Shown here: positions 32,450 through 41,158 of the stretch, piece after piece
How the letters are laid out: every line of letters starts with the position of its first letter
Position numbering within the stretch: the first letter of the stretch is position 1
Assembly: GCA_016650295.1 (NCBI GenBank)
Contig: JAENWA010000036.1
Coordinates: 40,179 to 104,178, forward strand
Reading direction: 5' to 3'
DNA length: 64,000 bases
Source: Desulfuromonadales bacterium
Lineage (GTDB): Bacteria > Desulfobacterota > Desulfuromonadia > Geobacterales > Pseudopelobacteraceae
Program-made: the position numbers and the translations under genes
The notes under the pieces: generated by a model
What the model saw: only the letters and a program-made list of their open reading frames with translations
Told to the model about the DNA's origin: nothing
The model's database searches: none

Positions 32450-33847
32450 CTACCGCAACAACCCTTCCAGCAGATCCAGCAGCGGTGACGGATAGACGCC
32501 CAGGGCGAGCATGGCCAGCATCGGGATGACCAGCGCTAGCTGCTCCGGCAGCGACAGGGGACGTTCAGCGGCCGTCAGGACGTCAGCGGGTTTCATATAC
32601 AGCACAACCACCACCCGCAGGTAGAAAAAGACCGCCACCAGCGCCATCAGGACACCTGCCAGGGCCAGCACCGTCTCCCCGCCGCGCAGGGCCGCCGCGA
32701 AGACCCCGAACTTTGCCATGAAGCCCGCCGCGGGCGGGATTCCGGCCAGGGAGAACATGGCCAGCGCCAGGGCTGCACCGGCCAGGGGGTTCTTGTACCC
32801 CAGACCGCGATATTCCTCCAGGTCGTCCCGGTCGCTATTCTCCGACAGCACCGTCACGGCCCCGAAGGATGCCAGCCCGGCCGCCGCATAGGCGACCGTA
32901 TAAAAAAGGGCCGCCCGGCCGCCACCGGCGGGCAGAGCCACGAACGCCAGCGCCACATAGCCCATCTGGCCGATGGAGGACCAGGCCAGCATACGCTTGA
33001 TGCTGGTCTGCGCCAGCGCGGCCAGGTTGCCGCTCAGCAGAGTCAGGAGCGCCAGCAGCCAGAGCAGATCATGAAAACCGCGCCAGCCCCCCAGCAGCGG
33101 GAACAGGAGCAGAAACGCCACCACCGCTGCGCCCTTGGAGGCCGTGGAGAGCAGCGCCGTGACCGGCGCCGGCGCACCCTGGTAGACATCCGCTGTCCAG
33201 AGATGGGCCGGAACCAGCGAGAGCTTGAAGGCCAGTCCCAGGAGGATCAGGGCGAGCCCGGCCAGCAGGAGCGTGTCGGGCGTACGCGCCGCCGATGCCA
33301 ACTCCGCCAGTTTGAGCGTCCCGCTGGCGACATACACCAGGGCCATACCCATCCCCATGACCGCCGCCGACAGGGTTCCGTTCAGCAGGTACTTCAGCCC
33401 CGCTTCTCCCCCCCGCCCGGAATCGCGTTCCACGGCAACCAGGATGTAGAAGGCAAAGGTAAAGGCCTCCAGCCCGAGAAACAGCATCAGCAGGTCGCTG
33501 GCGGCACAGACCACACCCATCCCGACCAGCCCGAACAGCAACGTGGCCGGATATTCCTCGCCCACAATCCCCCGACGGCGGGTATAGCCGGCTGCCAGTA
33601 GCAGCGCCACCAGCCCGGTCCCGTACAGGAAAGCCGAACAAGTGCGTGAAAAGCGGGTAACCGCCAGGCCCGGCATGACAGTCTCTATCGGCACCGCAAC
33701 GCTCCAGAGCAGGGCCGCGACGACCACGACCATGGCCGACCAGTACAGGTAGCCGCCCGGCCTTACCGCCCCGGCCAGCAGCACCAGCACACACCCGGCA
33801 GTCAGGATGATCAGCGGCATCAGAGCCATGACGTCCAGGCTGTTCAT
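32450..33847 (-). CDS. nuoN: NADH-quinone oxidoreductase subunit N
   Basis: A 465-residue membrane protein with about 14 helices, an antiporter-like proton-translocating subunit of Complex I. Characteristic stretches are LLFGLVGMGVVCAASDLLMLFLGLEAFTF, LKYLLNGTLSAAVMGMG, FKLSLVPAHLWTADVYQGAPAPVTALLSTASKGAAV and KRMLAWSSIGQMGYV. The conserved charged Glu of the fifth helix lies in GLEAF and Lys in SKGAA. It is the last gene of the minus-strand nuo run and overlaps nuoM by four bases. Confidence 0.95.
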   Translation of the reverse strand: MNSLDVMALMPLIILTAGCVLVLLAGAVRPGGYLYWSAMVVVVAALLWSVAVPIETVMPGLAVTRFSRTCSAFLYGTGLVALLLAAGYTRRRGIVGEEYPATLLFGLVGMGVVCAASDLLMLFLGLEAFTFAFYILVAVERDSGRGGEAGLKYLLNGTLSAAVMGMGMALVYVASGTLKLAELASAARTPDTLLLAGLALILLGLAFKLSLVPAHLWTADVYQGAPAPVTALLSTASKGAAVVAFLLLFPLLGGWRGFHDLLWLLALLTLLSGNLAALAQTSIKRMLAWSSIGQMGYVALAFVALPAGGGRAALFYTVAYAAAGLASFGAVTVLSENSDRDDLEEYRGLGYKNPLAGAALALAMFSLAGIPPAAGFMAKFGVFAAALRGGETVLALAGVLMALVAVFFYLRVVVVLYMKPADVLTAAERPLSLPEQLALVIPMLAMLALGVYPSPLLDLLEGLLR

Positions 33848-35334
33848 GGCGCACCTCCCGTCAACAACTGTACCGGCAGATGAATCAAATCCAGCAGCGG
33901 CGCGGGATGGACGCCGACCCAGATATCCAGCAACAGCAGCACCGACAAGAGAATGATCTCCCGCAGGTTGAGATCAACCAGGGTCAGCGGTTGACGTTCC
34001 TGTTGAAAGAGCGTCTCCTGCACCAGCCGCGCCATGTAGATCAGCGGCAGGATGACACCGATAAAGGCCAGTCCCACCACCAGCGGCGATTGTTTCATGG
34101 TGCCTACCAGGATCAGGAACTCACCTACAAAACTGTTCAGGCCCGGCACCCCCATGGAGGTGACCGAGAACAGCAGGAAGAAGAAGGACCAGACCGGGAT
34201 CTTGCCCCACAGGCCGCCGAAGGCCCTGATCTCGCGGGTGTGGGCCCGTTCGTCCAGCATCCCGACCAGGCAGAACAGCGCCCCGGTGGTCACGCCGTGG
34301 TTGGCCATCTGGATGATGGCGCCGGACAGGGCCACCGGCTGCCAGGTGGCGATGCCGATGGCCACGAACCCCATGTGCCCGATGCTGGAGTAGGCGATCA
34401 GGCGTTTCATGTCCTCCTGGGCGAAGGCCACCAGCGAGGCATAGATGATGCCGGTCACCGCCAGGGTGTAGAGCAGCGGGGTCAACTGCTGGGCCGCCTG
34501 GGGAAAGAGCGGGTAGCCGAAGCGGATCAGCCCGTAGCTGCCGGTCTTGAGCAGCAGCCCGGCCAGGATGACGCTGCCGGCGGTGGGGGCGTCGGTGTGG
34601 GCGTCCGGCAGCCAGGTGTGCAGCGGAAAGAGCGGGAACTTGATGGCGAAGGCCAGCAGGAAGGCCGCAAACAGCCAGAGCTGGGTCGCTGGCAACATCT
34701 GCGTATGCAGCAGCTCCGGCAAACTGAAGGTCGCCACGCCGGTCTGCCCGGCATGCAGCAGGTGAAGACCGATGATGGCCAAAAGCATCAGCAACGACCC
34801 GGCCAAGGTGAAGAGGAAGAACTTGACCGTGGAGTAGAGCCGCCGGCCATGCCCCCAGATGCCGATCAGGAAGAACATCGGGATCAGCATTACCTCCCAG
34901 AACAGGTAGAACAGGGCCAGGTCCAGCGAGAGGAATACACCCATGATGCCGGTTTCCATGACCAGCATCAGGCACAGGAACAGACAGCATTTCTCCTGGA
35001 TGGAATTCCACGAGACCAGCAGGGCCGTGCAGAAGGTCAGGGCGGTCAGCATGACCATCAGTAGCGAGACGCCGTCCAGCCCCAGGGTGTAGCGAATGCC
35101 GAAGTCCGGTATCCAGGCTGCATCCTCGGCCAGCAGATAGCCGGGCAGGAGTGACTTCCGCAGCGCCAAAGCCTGCCAGGAGGCGTACAGCCAGATCGTC
35201 AAAGCCAACTCGCCCAGTGCCACACCCAGCACCAGAGGGCGCGCCAGGGCGGGACGCTTCCGGACCGGCAGGAGCAGCAGGCAGCCCGCCAGGGGTAAGA
35301 AGACCAGTATACTGAGGATCGGAAGCCCGCTCAT
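33844..35334 (-). CDS. nuoM: NADH-quinone oxidoreductase subunit M
   Basis: 496 residues from ATG 35334, which overlaps the nuoL stop (ATGA). Motifs: FWEVMLIPMFFLIGIWGHGRR, FAIKFPLFPLHTWLPDAHTDAPTAGSVILAGLLLKTGSYGL, KRLIAYSSIGHMGFV and GLNSFVGEFLILVG. The Glu of FWEVML and Lys of LLLKTG are the conserved proton-path residues. The longer in-frame start lies in nuoL and is rejected. Confidence 0.95.
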   Translation of the reverse strand: MSGLPILSILVFLPLAGCLLLLPVRKRPALARPLVLGVALGELALTIWLYASWQALALRKSLLPGYLLAEDAAWIPDFGIRYTLGLDGVSLLMVMLTALTFCTALLVSWNSIQEKCCLFLCLMLVMETGIMGVFLSLDLALFYLFWEVMLIPMFFLIGIWGHGRRLYSTVKFFLFTLAGSLLMLLAIIGLHLLHAGQTGVATFSLPELLHTQMLPATQLWLFAAFLLAFAIKFPLFPLHTWLPDAHTDAPTAGSVILAGLLLKTGSYGLIRFGYPLFPQAAQQLTPLLYTLAVTGIIYASLVAFAQEDMKRLIAYSSIGHMGFVAIGIATWQPVALSGAIIQMANHGVTTGALFCLVGMLDERAHTREIRAFGGLWGKIPVWSFFFLLFSVTSMGVPGLNSFVGEFLILVGTMKQSPLVVGLAFIGVILPLIYMARLVQETLFQQERQPLTLVDLNLREIILLSVLLLLDIWVGVHPAPLLDLIHLPVQLLTGGAP

Positions 35335-37268
35335 GACACCATACTCCAGACCAAATAGCCCAGTATAACCATCATCCCGCCGGCGATAGCGAGAAGTGAT
35401 GTAGCCACCCGCCCCGTACTCCAACCGGCCGGCAGACCTCCCAGGCGGGCCGTTAAACGTGCCAGACCGTCGAGGCTTCCGTCGATGGCGGCCTCGTCGA
35501 TCCCCTTCCAGAGGAGACGAGACAGGCTGACGAACGGACGGATGAATATAACGCGGTACAGGTCATCCAGCATCCAGCCGGACTGCAGGAAACGGATTCC
35601 AGCAGGCGCCGCGCCGCTTTCCGTGGCCAGGGATGTTGCCCGGCGCTGCCCAATATAGCGTGAACGGGCCAGCCCCAGACCGATGATGCAGGCCGTGGCG
35701 GCAGCGATCTGGAGCATGATCTCGGTCATAGAGGAGATGTGTTCCGCCGGTGAAAATCCGGGGATCGAGCCGAGGAAACTGGACAGCAGACCGTGGCTGC
35801 CAAGCCAGGCCGGCAGGTTGAGCAGGCCGCCCAGCAGACCGAGCAGGGCCAGGGGGATCAGGGTCAGGGTCATGACCGGTTCGACTCCGCTCACCGACCG
35901 ATTGTCATTCACCATCCCCTGGTGGCTATCTGGAGCTGCTTGGTGGCTGAGCGGAGCCGAAGCCCCATGAAACACCACAAACAGCATGCGGAAGGTATAG
36001 AACGAGGTCAGCAGGGCCGTCAGAAGACCGAGGGAAAACAGGCCGCCGTACAGCGGACCGCCCCGTTCAAAGACCGCCGCTAGAATGGCATCCTTGCTGA
36101 AAAACCCACCACTGCCCGGAAAACCGGCCAGGCAGAGCGCACCGGCCAGGAAGGGCCAGTAGACTTTAGGTAACTCCTTTTTCAGCCCTCCCATGCCGAA
36201 GATGTCCTGCTGATGGTGCAGGGCGGTGATCACGCATCCGGCACCGAGAAAGAGCAAGGCCTTGAAGAAGGCGTGGGTCAGCAGGTGAAAGGTACTGGCG
36301 GTCAGGGCTCCGGCGCCGACCCCCAGCACCATGTAGCCGATCTGGCTGATGGTGGAGTAGGCCAGGATGCGCTTCAGGTCTCGCTGGGCGCAGGCGCAGG
36401 TGGCGGCGTAGAAGGCGGTCACCCCGCCGGTCAGGGCAATGGCGGCCTGGGCCGTGGGCGAAACGCCGATCAAGGGGAACATGCGTGCCAGCAGGTAGAC
36501 CCCGGCCGTGACCATGGTGGCGGCGTGGATCTGGGCCGAGACCGGCGTGGGACCGGCCATGGCATCCGGCAGCCAGACCGACAGCGGCAGCTGGGCCGAC
36601 TTGCCGGCCGCCCCGATCAGCAGCAGGATTCCCAGGGCGGTAACCACCCCGGCCGGCATCAGGAAACCCATTGTGTTCAGTTCGGTGATCGACACGGTGC
36701 CGAAGAGCTGGAACATCCAGATCATGGCGATGCCGAAGGCGGTGTCGCCGATGCGGGTCACGATGAAGGCCTTGCGCCCGGCGGTGGCGTTCTTCTCCTC
36801 GGTGTACCAGAAGCCGATCAGGGCATAGGAGCAGAAGCCGACCCCCTCCCACCCCAGGTACAGGAGCGGCAGGTTCTCAGCCAGGATCAGGGTCAGCATG
36901 GCGAAGACGAAGATGTTCAACAGTGCGAAGTAGCGGGCGTACGACGGGTCGTCCTTCATGTAGCCGATGGAGTAGAGATGGATCAGGCCGCAGACAAAGG
37001 TGATCATCAGGGTCAGCGACAGGGAGAGCTGGTCCAGGTAGAGGGCGATGGGAGCCTTGAAGTCGAAGTCCGACAGCCAGGAGGCGTACTCTATTTTTAC
37101 GGGAGTGGTGAACTGGAGAAAGGCCAGCACGGCGCAGGCAAAGGCGCCCCAGATCACGGCGCAGGCCACCGCCTCACCCAGGCGGCGCGGCAGCCTGCGG
37201 CCGACCAGGGCGTTGAATAGTCCGCCGCACAGAGGCAGCAGGAGTATGAGGGCCAGGTAGAGTTTCAT
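35331..37268 (-). CDS. nuoL: NADH-quinone oxidoreductase subunit L
   Basis: 645 residues from ATG 37268. Typical NuoL motifs are LYLGWEGVGFCSYALIGFWY, AFIVTRIGDTAFGIAM, LPLSVWLPDAMAGPTPVSAQIHAATMVTAGVYL, DLKRILAYSTISQIGYM and HAFFKALLFLGAGCVI. It has the long C-terminal lateral-helix region. Unusually, about 27 residues (APLSHQAAPDSHQG and following) after FVVFHGAS are encoded by a palindromic dispersed repeat at 35880-35961. The reading frame is intact. It overlaps nuoM by four bases. Confidence 0.95.
   Translation of the reverse strand: MKLYLALILLLPLCGGLFNALVGRRLPRRLGEAVACAVIWGAFACAVLAFLQFTTPVKIEYASWLSDFDFKAPIALYLDQLSLSLTLMITFVCGLIHLYSIGYMKDDPSYARYFALLNIFVFAMLTLILAENLPLLYLGWEGVGFCSYALIGFWYTEEKNATAGRKAFIVTRIGDTAFGIAMIWMFQLFGTVSITELNTMGFLMPAGVVTALGILLLIGAAGKSAQLPLSVWLPDAMAGPTPVSAQIHAATMVTAGVYLLARMFPLIGVSPTAQAAIALTGGVTAFYAATCACAQRDLKRILAYSTISQIGYMVLGVGAGALTASTFHLLTHAFFKALLFLGAGCVITALHHQQDIFGMGGLKKELPKVYWPFLAGALCLAGFPGSGGFFSKDAILAAVFERGGPLYGGLFSLGLLTALLTSFYTFRMLFVVFHGASAPLSHQAAPDSHQGMVNDNRSVSGVEPVMTLTLIPLALLGLLGGLLNLPAWLGSHGLLSSFLGSIPGFSPAEHISSMTEIMLQIAAATACIIGLGLARSRYIGQRRATSLATESGAAPAGIRFLQSGWMLDDLYRVIFIRPFVSLSRLLWKGIDEAAIDGSLDGLARLTARLGGLPAGWSTGRVATSLLAIAGGMMVILGYLVWSMVS
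35880..35961. repeat. Dispersed palindromic repeat inserted in nuoL
   Basis: The ends TTCGACTCCGCTCA and TGAGCGGAGCCGAA are inverted copies with one mismatch, and TGGTGGCT recurs inside. The same end sequence occurs at 26131. The element is translated in frame as part of NuoL, between a helix and a loop-like region. Confidence 0.75.
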
Positions 37269-37272
37269 GTAG

Positions 37273-37509
37273 TTATCCAAACCATTTTCCCAGCATCCCC
37301 CGCAACCCCTTCTCAAGCTTGTCCTCGGCGGTCAGGCAGGCACTGCAGACCCGTTCCCGTTTCTTTTCATCCAGCAGCACGCTGTTCAGGTGCCGGTCGC
37401 AGGCGAACTTTTTACAGCGCACACAGATGCCGCCGGTGCCGACCGGCTTGGCGGCGTTGCAGACCCCGCAGTGCCATTGGATGGAACCCACTCCTGCTTT
37501 CAGCATCAA
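37273..37509 (-). CDS. Small zinc-ribbon protein in the nuo cluster
   Basis: 78 residues with four CxxC-type pairs: WHCGVC, GICVRC, KKFACDRH and RVCSAC, a double zinc-ribbon/treble-clef pattern. It lies four bases upstream of nuoL (35331-37268) and 160 bases after nuoK, so it is transcribed within the nuo operon, though it is not a standard Complex I subunit. It could help assembly or iron-sulfur handling, but nothing in the sequence proves this. Confidence 0.7.
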   Translation of the reverse strand: MMLKAGVGSIQWHCGVCNAAKPVGTGGICVRCKKFACDRHLNSVLLDEKKRERVCSACLTAEDKLEKGLRGMLGKWFG

Positions 37510-37524
37510 TTACCTTTCAAAAGA

Positions 37525-37655
37525 CTTAAAGCATTACCACGGAGGACACAGAGGAAACCTGAAGTCTTAAAGATTTTGGGTTACCCCAAGACTTTCAGAA
37601 TTTCTGGTTGAACTTGTTTGGTTTCCTCAGACGCACTCCGTGTCCTCCGTGGTGA
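37525..37655. repeat. Palindromic dispersed repeat, copy 1
   Basis: Begins CTTAAAGCATTACCACGG and ends GTGTCCTCCGTGGTGA. The outer arms CCACGGAGGACAC and GTGTCCTCCGTGG are exact inverted repeats. A second copy occurs at 38621-38766. It fills the nuoK-zinc-ribbon gap (37510-37668). Confidence 0.85.
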
Positions 37656-37668
37656 AAGCTTTTCCAAC

Positions 37669-37977
37669 TTACCCCTTCATCTCGCTGAAGGCATCCGTAT
37701 TGACCGTGCGCTTCCGGCGGTGCAGGTAGACCACCATCGCCAACGCCAGCGAGACCTCGGCCGAGGTCAGGGCCATGATGAAGACCGCGAAGATCTGCCC
37801 GTCGGCGTTGCCCCAGCGGGTCGAACCAGCCACGAAGATCAGCATCACGGCATTCAGCATGACCTCGATGCAGACCAGCATCATGATCAGGTTGGCCCGC
37901 CAGGCCAGCAGCCCACCCAGGCCAAGGAAGAACAGCAGCCCGGCCAGGATCAGGATATGTTCCAGTGGGACGATCAT
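37669..37977 (-). CDS. nuoK: NADH-quinone oxidoreductase subunit K
   Basis: A 102-residue, three-helix membrane subunit. The motifs GLGGLLAWRANLIMMLVCIEVMLNAVMLIFVA and FIMALTSAEVSLALAMVVYLHRRKR include the two conserved Glu residues of the proton path. It overlaps the end of nuoJ by four bases (ATGA). Confidence 0.95.
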   Translation of the reverse strand: MIVPLEHILILAGLLFFLGLGGLLAWRANLIMMLVCIEVMLNAVMLIFVAGSTRWGNADGQIFAVFIMALTSAEVSLALAMVVYLHRRKRTVNTDAFSEMKG

Positions 37978-38606
37978 GGAGATATCTTCCCGTTTATTGT
38001 CCCCTCCCCTTCAGGGGGAGGGCTAGGGTGGGGGTGGGTTTCGAGGCCGTGTCGCATAGACAAATCGACCCCATCCCCTCCCCGACCCTCCCCTTGAAAG
38101 GGAGGGAGTGATTTTGTATCGATCTGTTGCCTTCCCAGGTACAGCGCCCCCACCAGCGCAAACAACAACTGCAGCGAAATCAGTTCCACCGCCAGGCCGT
38201 GCTCGCGAAACAGGCTGACCGCCACTTCTCGAATAGTCGGCATGGCCGCCGGCACCGCACCCGCGGCATGGCGGGAGACGATTACCACTACCAGCGCAGC
38301 AATACTGACGCCTGACAGAATCACAGCCGGCAGCCATTCCTTCCAATGGGGCGAAAGCCCTTTCTCCGGGTGCCCCAGGTCGAGCATCATGATCACGAAC
38401 AGGAACAGTACCATGATCGCTCCGGCGTAGATGATCACCTCGAAGACCGCCACCAGCGGCGCCATCAGCAGATAGAAGATGGTCGCCATGGAGAACAGCG
38501 AGGTCACCAGGAACAGGATGGCATGCACCGGGTGTTTTTCGGTAATGGCCAGGATTGTGGCGATGACCGCCGTGGCGGCCAGTATGTAGAAGATGATTTG
38601 TTCCAT
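37974..38606 (-). CDS. nuoJ: NADH-quinone oxidoreductase subunit J with a repeat-derived tail
   Basis: 210 residues. The first 165 are a standard five-helix NuoJ (EKHPVHAILFLVTSLFSMATIFYLL, AVFEVIIYAGAIMVLFLFVIMMLDL, ISLQLLFALVGALYLGRQ). The last 45 (PPFQGEGRGGDGVD, then THPHPSPPPEGEG) do not belong to the family; they are the translation of a C/G-rich dispersed repeat at 37999-38110. The frame still ends in an ATGA overlap with nuoK, so coupling is preserved. Confidence 0.92.
   Translation of the reverse strand: MEQIIFYILAATAVIATILAITEKHPVHAILFLVTSLFSMATIFYLLMAPLVAVFEVIIYAGAIMVLFLFVIMMLDLGHPEKGLSPHWKEWLPAVILSGVSIAALVVVIVSRHAAGAVPAAMPTIREVAVSLFREHGLAVELISLQLLFALVGALYLGRQQIDTKSLPPFQGEGRGGDGVDLSMRHGLETHPHPSPPPEGEGTINGKISP
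37999..38110. repeat. C/G-run dispersed repeat forming the nuoJ 3' end
   Basis: Two arms rich in CCCCTCCCC and GGGGGAGGG face each other: CCCCTCCCCTTCAGGGGG at one end and CCCTCCCCTTGAAAGGGAGG at the other. A related element lies at 39357-39461. When translated it gives the PPPEGEG-type peptide often seen where such repeats invade genes. Confidence 0.75.
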
Positions 38607-38620
38607 GTATATTTTTAATC

Positions 38621-38766
38621 CTTAAAGCATTACCACGGAGGACACGGAGGTACACAGAGAAAACCTGAAGTCAAAAAGATGTTGGGTTACCCCCCCAAAG
38701 CCTTACAGATTGCCTTTTTGATTTGGTTTGTCTTCCTCCGCCTTTCCTCCGTGTCCTCCGTGGTGA
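38621..38766. repeat. Palindromic dispersed repeat, copy 2
   Basis: It shares CTTAAAGCATTACCACGGAG at the left and GTGTCCTCCGTGGTGA at the right with copy 1, and parts of the interior (AACCTGAAGTC, GTTGGGTTACCCC-like, TTTGGTTTG). The interior is more divergent. It fills the nuoI-nuoJ gap. Confidence 0.85.
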
Positions 38767-38791
38767 GCTGTTTTCAGCTGTTTTTCAGTAT

Positions 38792-39322
38792 TCATGGCAT
38801 CAACGACCTGACATCCACCGGCTTGGTCTCCTCCAGCCCCTCGCCGCGCAGCTGGGTCACGCCGATTCCGGCGTGGCGGTAGAAGTTGTAGCTGTCATCC
38901 TTGCCGCAGCCGTCGATCAGGAGATCCTCCTTTTCGTAGAGCAAGTCCATGATGTCCCGCTTGCAGATCTCGTAGTCAGGGGTCATCTGGATGGCCATGG
39001 TCGGGCAGGCCTCGGCACACAGACCGCAGAAGATGCAGCGTGAGAAGTTGATCCGGAACCAGGCGGCGTAGCGGCGGCCATCCTCCTGTTCGGCCGACTG
39101 CATGGAGATGCAGTCCACCGGGCAGGCCGCCGAACAGAGATAGCAGGCCACGCAGCGCTCGCCGCCGTCCGGATCGCGGGTCAGCACGATGCGGGCCCGG
39201 AAACGCGGATAGGGGGTGCGCTTCTCTTCGGGATACTGGATGGTAACCGGCCTGCGCAGCATGTGGCGCAGGGTGACGCCGAATCCACCGGCTATGGCCG
39301 TTATGTCAGATAGGAGAGACAT
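38792..39322 (-). CDS. nuoI: NADH-quinone oxidoreductase subunit I
   Basis: About 176 residues from ATG 39322 (ATG 39331 is three codons earlier). Two 4Fe-4S motifs, [15 protein letters not shown] and [15 protein letters not shown], bind clusters N6a and N6b that pass electrons toward NuoB. The start region [35 protein letters not shown] is the usual amphipathic membrane anchor. The longer frame to 39436 runs into a dispersed repeat and is rejected. Confidence 0.93.
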   Translation of the reverse strand: MSLLSDITAIAGGFGVTLRHMLRRPVTIQYPEEKRTPYPRFRARIVLTRDPDGGERCVACYLCSAACPVDCISMQSAEQEDGRRYAAWFRINFSRCIFCGLCAEACPTMAIQMTPDYEICKRDIMDLLYEKEDLLIDGCGKDDSYNFYRHAGIGVTQLRGEGLEETKPVDVRSLMP

Positions 39323-39356
39323 ATGTTCCATTTCTTTTTTATCAGATAAAACAATA

Positions 39357-39461
39357 CCCATCCCCACCCTGCCCCTCCCTTCATGCCCCAGAGGGTGCTT
39401 GAAGGGGAGGGTAATTAAAGGCTCCTCCCCCTTCAAGGGGGAGGTAGGGAGGGGGATGGGT
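39357..39461. repeat. C/G-run dispersed repeat upstream of nuoI
   Basis: CCCATCCCCACCCTGCCCC at the left and GGTAGGGAGGGGGATGGG at the right are inverted, with further CTCCCCCTTCA/TTGAAGGGG pairing inside. It is related to the element that forms the nuoJ tail and occupies the ankyrin-nuoI gap. Confidence 0.75.
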
Positions 39462-39505
39462 TAGATGTCAGAAGAAACCTTGATAGTTAATCCATTATAT
39501 CCGCA

Positions 39506-39928
39506 CTATGCGTTGCCGTGCTTGGCCCGTTCGGCCTTTTTCAGCATGGCGGCTGCCAGGGGATGATTGTTGTTCTGGGCGTACATGGCGGCCGTTGTAG
39601 CGGCGGAGGTGGTCAGTGACGGGCTGGCGCCGCCATCCAGCAATATCTGGATGGTCTTGTTGCAGCCGTAAATGGCGGCCAGCATCAGGGCGGTGTGGCC
39701 GGCGCTGTCACGGGCATCCACATCGGCTCCCTTTTTGATGAGCATTTCGACGATGTCGGTGTGGCCATGCGCTGCTGCATAGTGGAGGGCGGTTTTGCCC
39801 TTGACGCTGGTGGAGGTAAGATCCGCGCCGCGATGCAGCAGATCAAGCACAAAGTCCTTCTGACCCTCCTTGGCGGCAGCAATCAGCGGGGTGTGTCCAT
39901 GACGGTCCTTGGCATTTACGCTTTCCAT
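39506..39928 (-). CDS. Ankyrin-repeat protein inside the nuo cluster
   Basis: 140 residues from ATG 39928, seven bases after AAGGAGG. About four ankyrin repeats are visible: HGHTPLIAAAKEGQKDFVLDLLHRGADL, KGKTALHYAAAHGHTDIVEMLIKKGADV, AGHTALMLAAIYGCNKTIQILLDGGASP and a partial last one. It is presumed a cytoplasmic protein-binding adaptor. It lies between nuoH and nuoI on the same strand, an unusual place. Its start separates it from nuoH by 55 bases. Confidence 0.88.
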   Translation of the reverse strand: MESVNAKDRHGHTPLIAAAKEGQKDFVLDLLHRGADLTSTSVKGKTALHYAAAHGHTDIVEMLIKKGADVDARDSAGHTALMLAAIYGCNKTIQILLDGGASPSLTTSAATTAAMYAQNNNHPLAAAMLKKAERAKHGNA

Positions 39929-39983
39929 GTGTGCATCCTCCTTGGTGTAGTAGTAGTCGGACACGATGTCCGTTGGTCTTGAA

Positions 39984-40976
39984 TCATGTTCTCAACATCA
40001 GCCACCAGGCTGTAATCAGAATATTCAGCAGCGCCAGCGGCGTCAATACCTTCCAGCCCAGGTGCATCAACTGGTCATAGCGCAGGCGCGGCAGCGTCCC
40101 GCGCATCCAGATGAAGAAAAAGGCGAACGACAGGGTTTTCAGCGAAAACCAGACCACCGGCGGCAGCAGCGGGCCGTGCCAGCCCCCCAGGAAAAGTGTC
40201 GTCGCCAGCCCCCCCAGCACGATGATGTTGATATATTCGCCCACAAAAAACAGGCCGAAGCGCATGCCGGAGTACTCGGTGTGGAAGCCGGCCACCAGCT
40301 CTCCCTCGGCCTCGGGCAGGTCGAAGGGAATCCGCTTGCATTCGGCGGTAATGCTGATCAGGAAGATGATAAAGGCCAGCGGCTGATAGACGATGAACGG
40401 CACTCCGGCCTGGGCGTTGACGATATCCGTCAGGCTGAATGAGCGGGCCAGCATGACGATCGGCACCAGTGACAGCCCCATGGAGAGTTCATAGGAGATC
40501 AACTGCGCCAGGCCGCGAATACCGCCCAGCAGGGCATACTTGGAATTGGAGGCCCAGCCGCCGATGGCCACGCCATAGACAGCGATGGAGGAAAGCGCCA
40601 GAAAAAACAGCAGACCGATATTCAGGTCGGCCACCACGAGGGGTACCGTGTGTCCGGCCACATTCAGCGGCGCGCCGAACGGGATTACGGCAAAGATCAT
40701 GATCGCAGGGATGGCGGCCATGGCCGGAGCCAGATAAAACAGCCACTTGTCGGCCGCAGCCGGAAGAAAATCTTCTTTGGTGAGGAGTTTAATCAGGTCT
40801 GCCAGGGGCTGGAGCAGCCCGAAAGGACCGACGCGGTTGGGGCCTTTGCGATCCTGCACCCAGGCCAGGATCCTGCGTTCGGCGAATACCAGGTAGGCGG
40901 CCAGGGTCAGGATGACGAAAAAAATCAGCCCGATCTTGGTTGCGAACAGCGCTATGTCCACAGAGGATGTCGTCAT
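39984..40976 (-). CDS. nuoH: NADH-quinone oxidoreductase subunit H
   Basis: 330 residues from ATG 40976 (AAAGG upstream). Eight-helix subunit with LVFAERRILAWVQDRKGPNRVGPFGLLQPLADLIKLLTKED, GGWASNSKYALLGGIRGLAQLISYE, ETAE-like ECKRIPFDLPEAEGELVAGFHTEYSGMRFG and FFIWMRGTLPRLRYDQLM. These form the quinone chamber and its charged link. It is the first nuo gene here; A-G are not next to it. Read toward engB on the other strand, the upstream gap of 182 bases must contain the operon promoter. Confidence 0.95.
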   Translation of the reverse strand: MTTSSVDIALFATKIGLIFFVILTLAAYLVFAERRILAWVQDRKGPNRVGPFGLLQPLADLIKLLTKEDFLPAAADKWLFYLAPAMAAIPAIMIFAVIPFGAPLNVAGHTVPLVVADLNIGLLFFLALSSIAVYGVAIGGWASNSKYALLGGIRGLAQLISYELSMGLSLVPIVMLARSFSLTDIVNAQAGVPFIVYQPLAFIIFLISITAECKRIPFDLPEAEGELVAGFHTEYSGMRFGLFFVGEYINIIVLGGLATTLFLGGWHGPLLPPVVWFSLKTLSFAFFFIWMRGTLPRLRYDQLMHLGWKVLTPLALLNILITAWWLMLRT

Positions 40977-41158
40977 CTCGACCTTTGCACATACGGTAAG
41001 AGGGACACTTGCTGATTTGTTATCCATATATCACAAAACAAATCCGAAAACCACAGGCGATTTGCCCGTTCCTGCTCATAATGACAATTCGCTGAAATAA
41101 GCGCTTGTATCGTTGAACTTCGGCGCATTATAATGCCGGCCACAAGGAGAACTACAGC

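Noticed and set aside
33880..37220. Long plus-strand frames opposite nuoL and nuoM (up to 390 codons)
   Set aside because: They are mirror frames of GC-rich coding sequence, with Gln/Gly/Asp-rich composition and no ribosome sites; the nuo genes on the minus strand explain the DNA.
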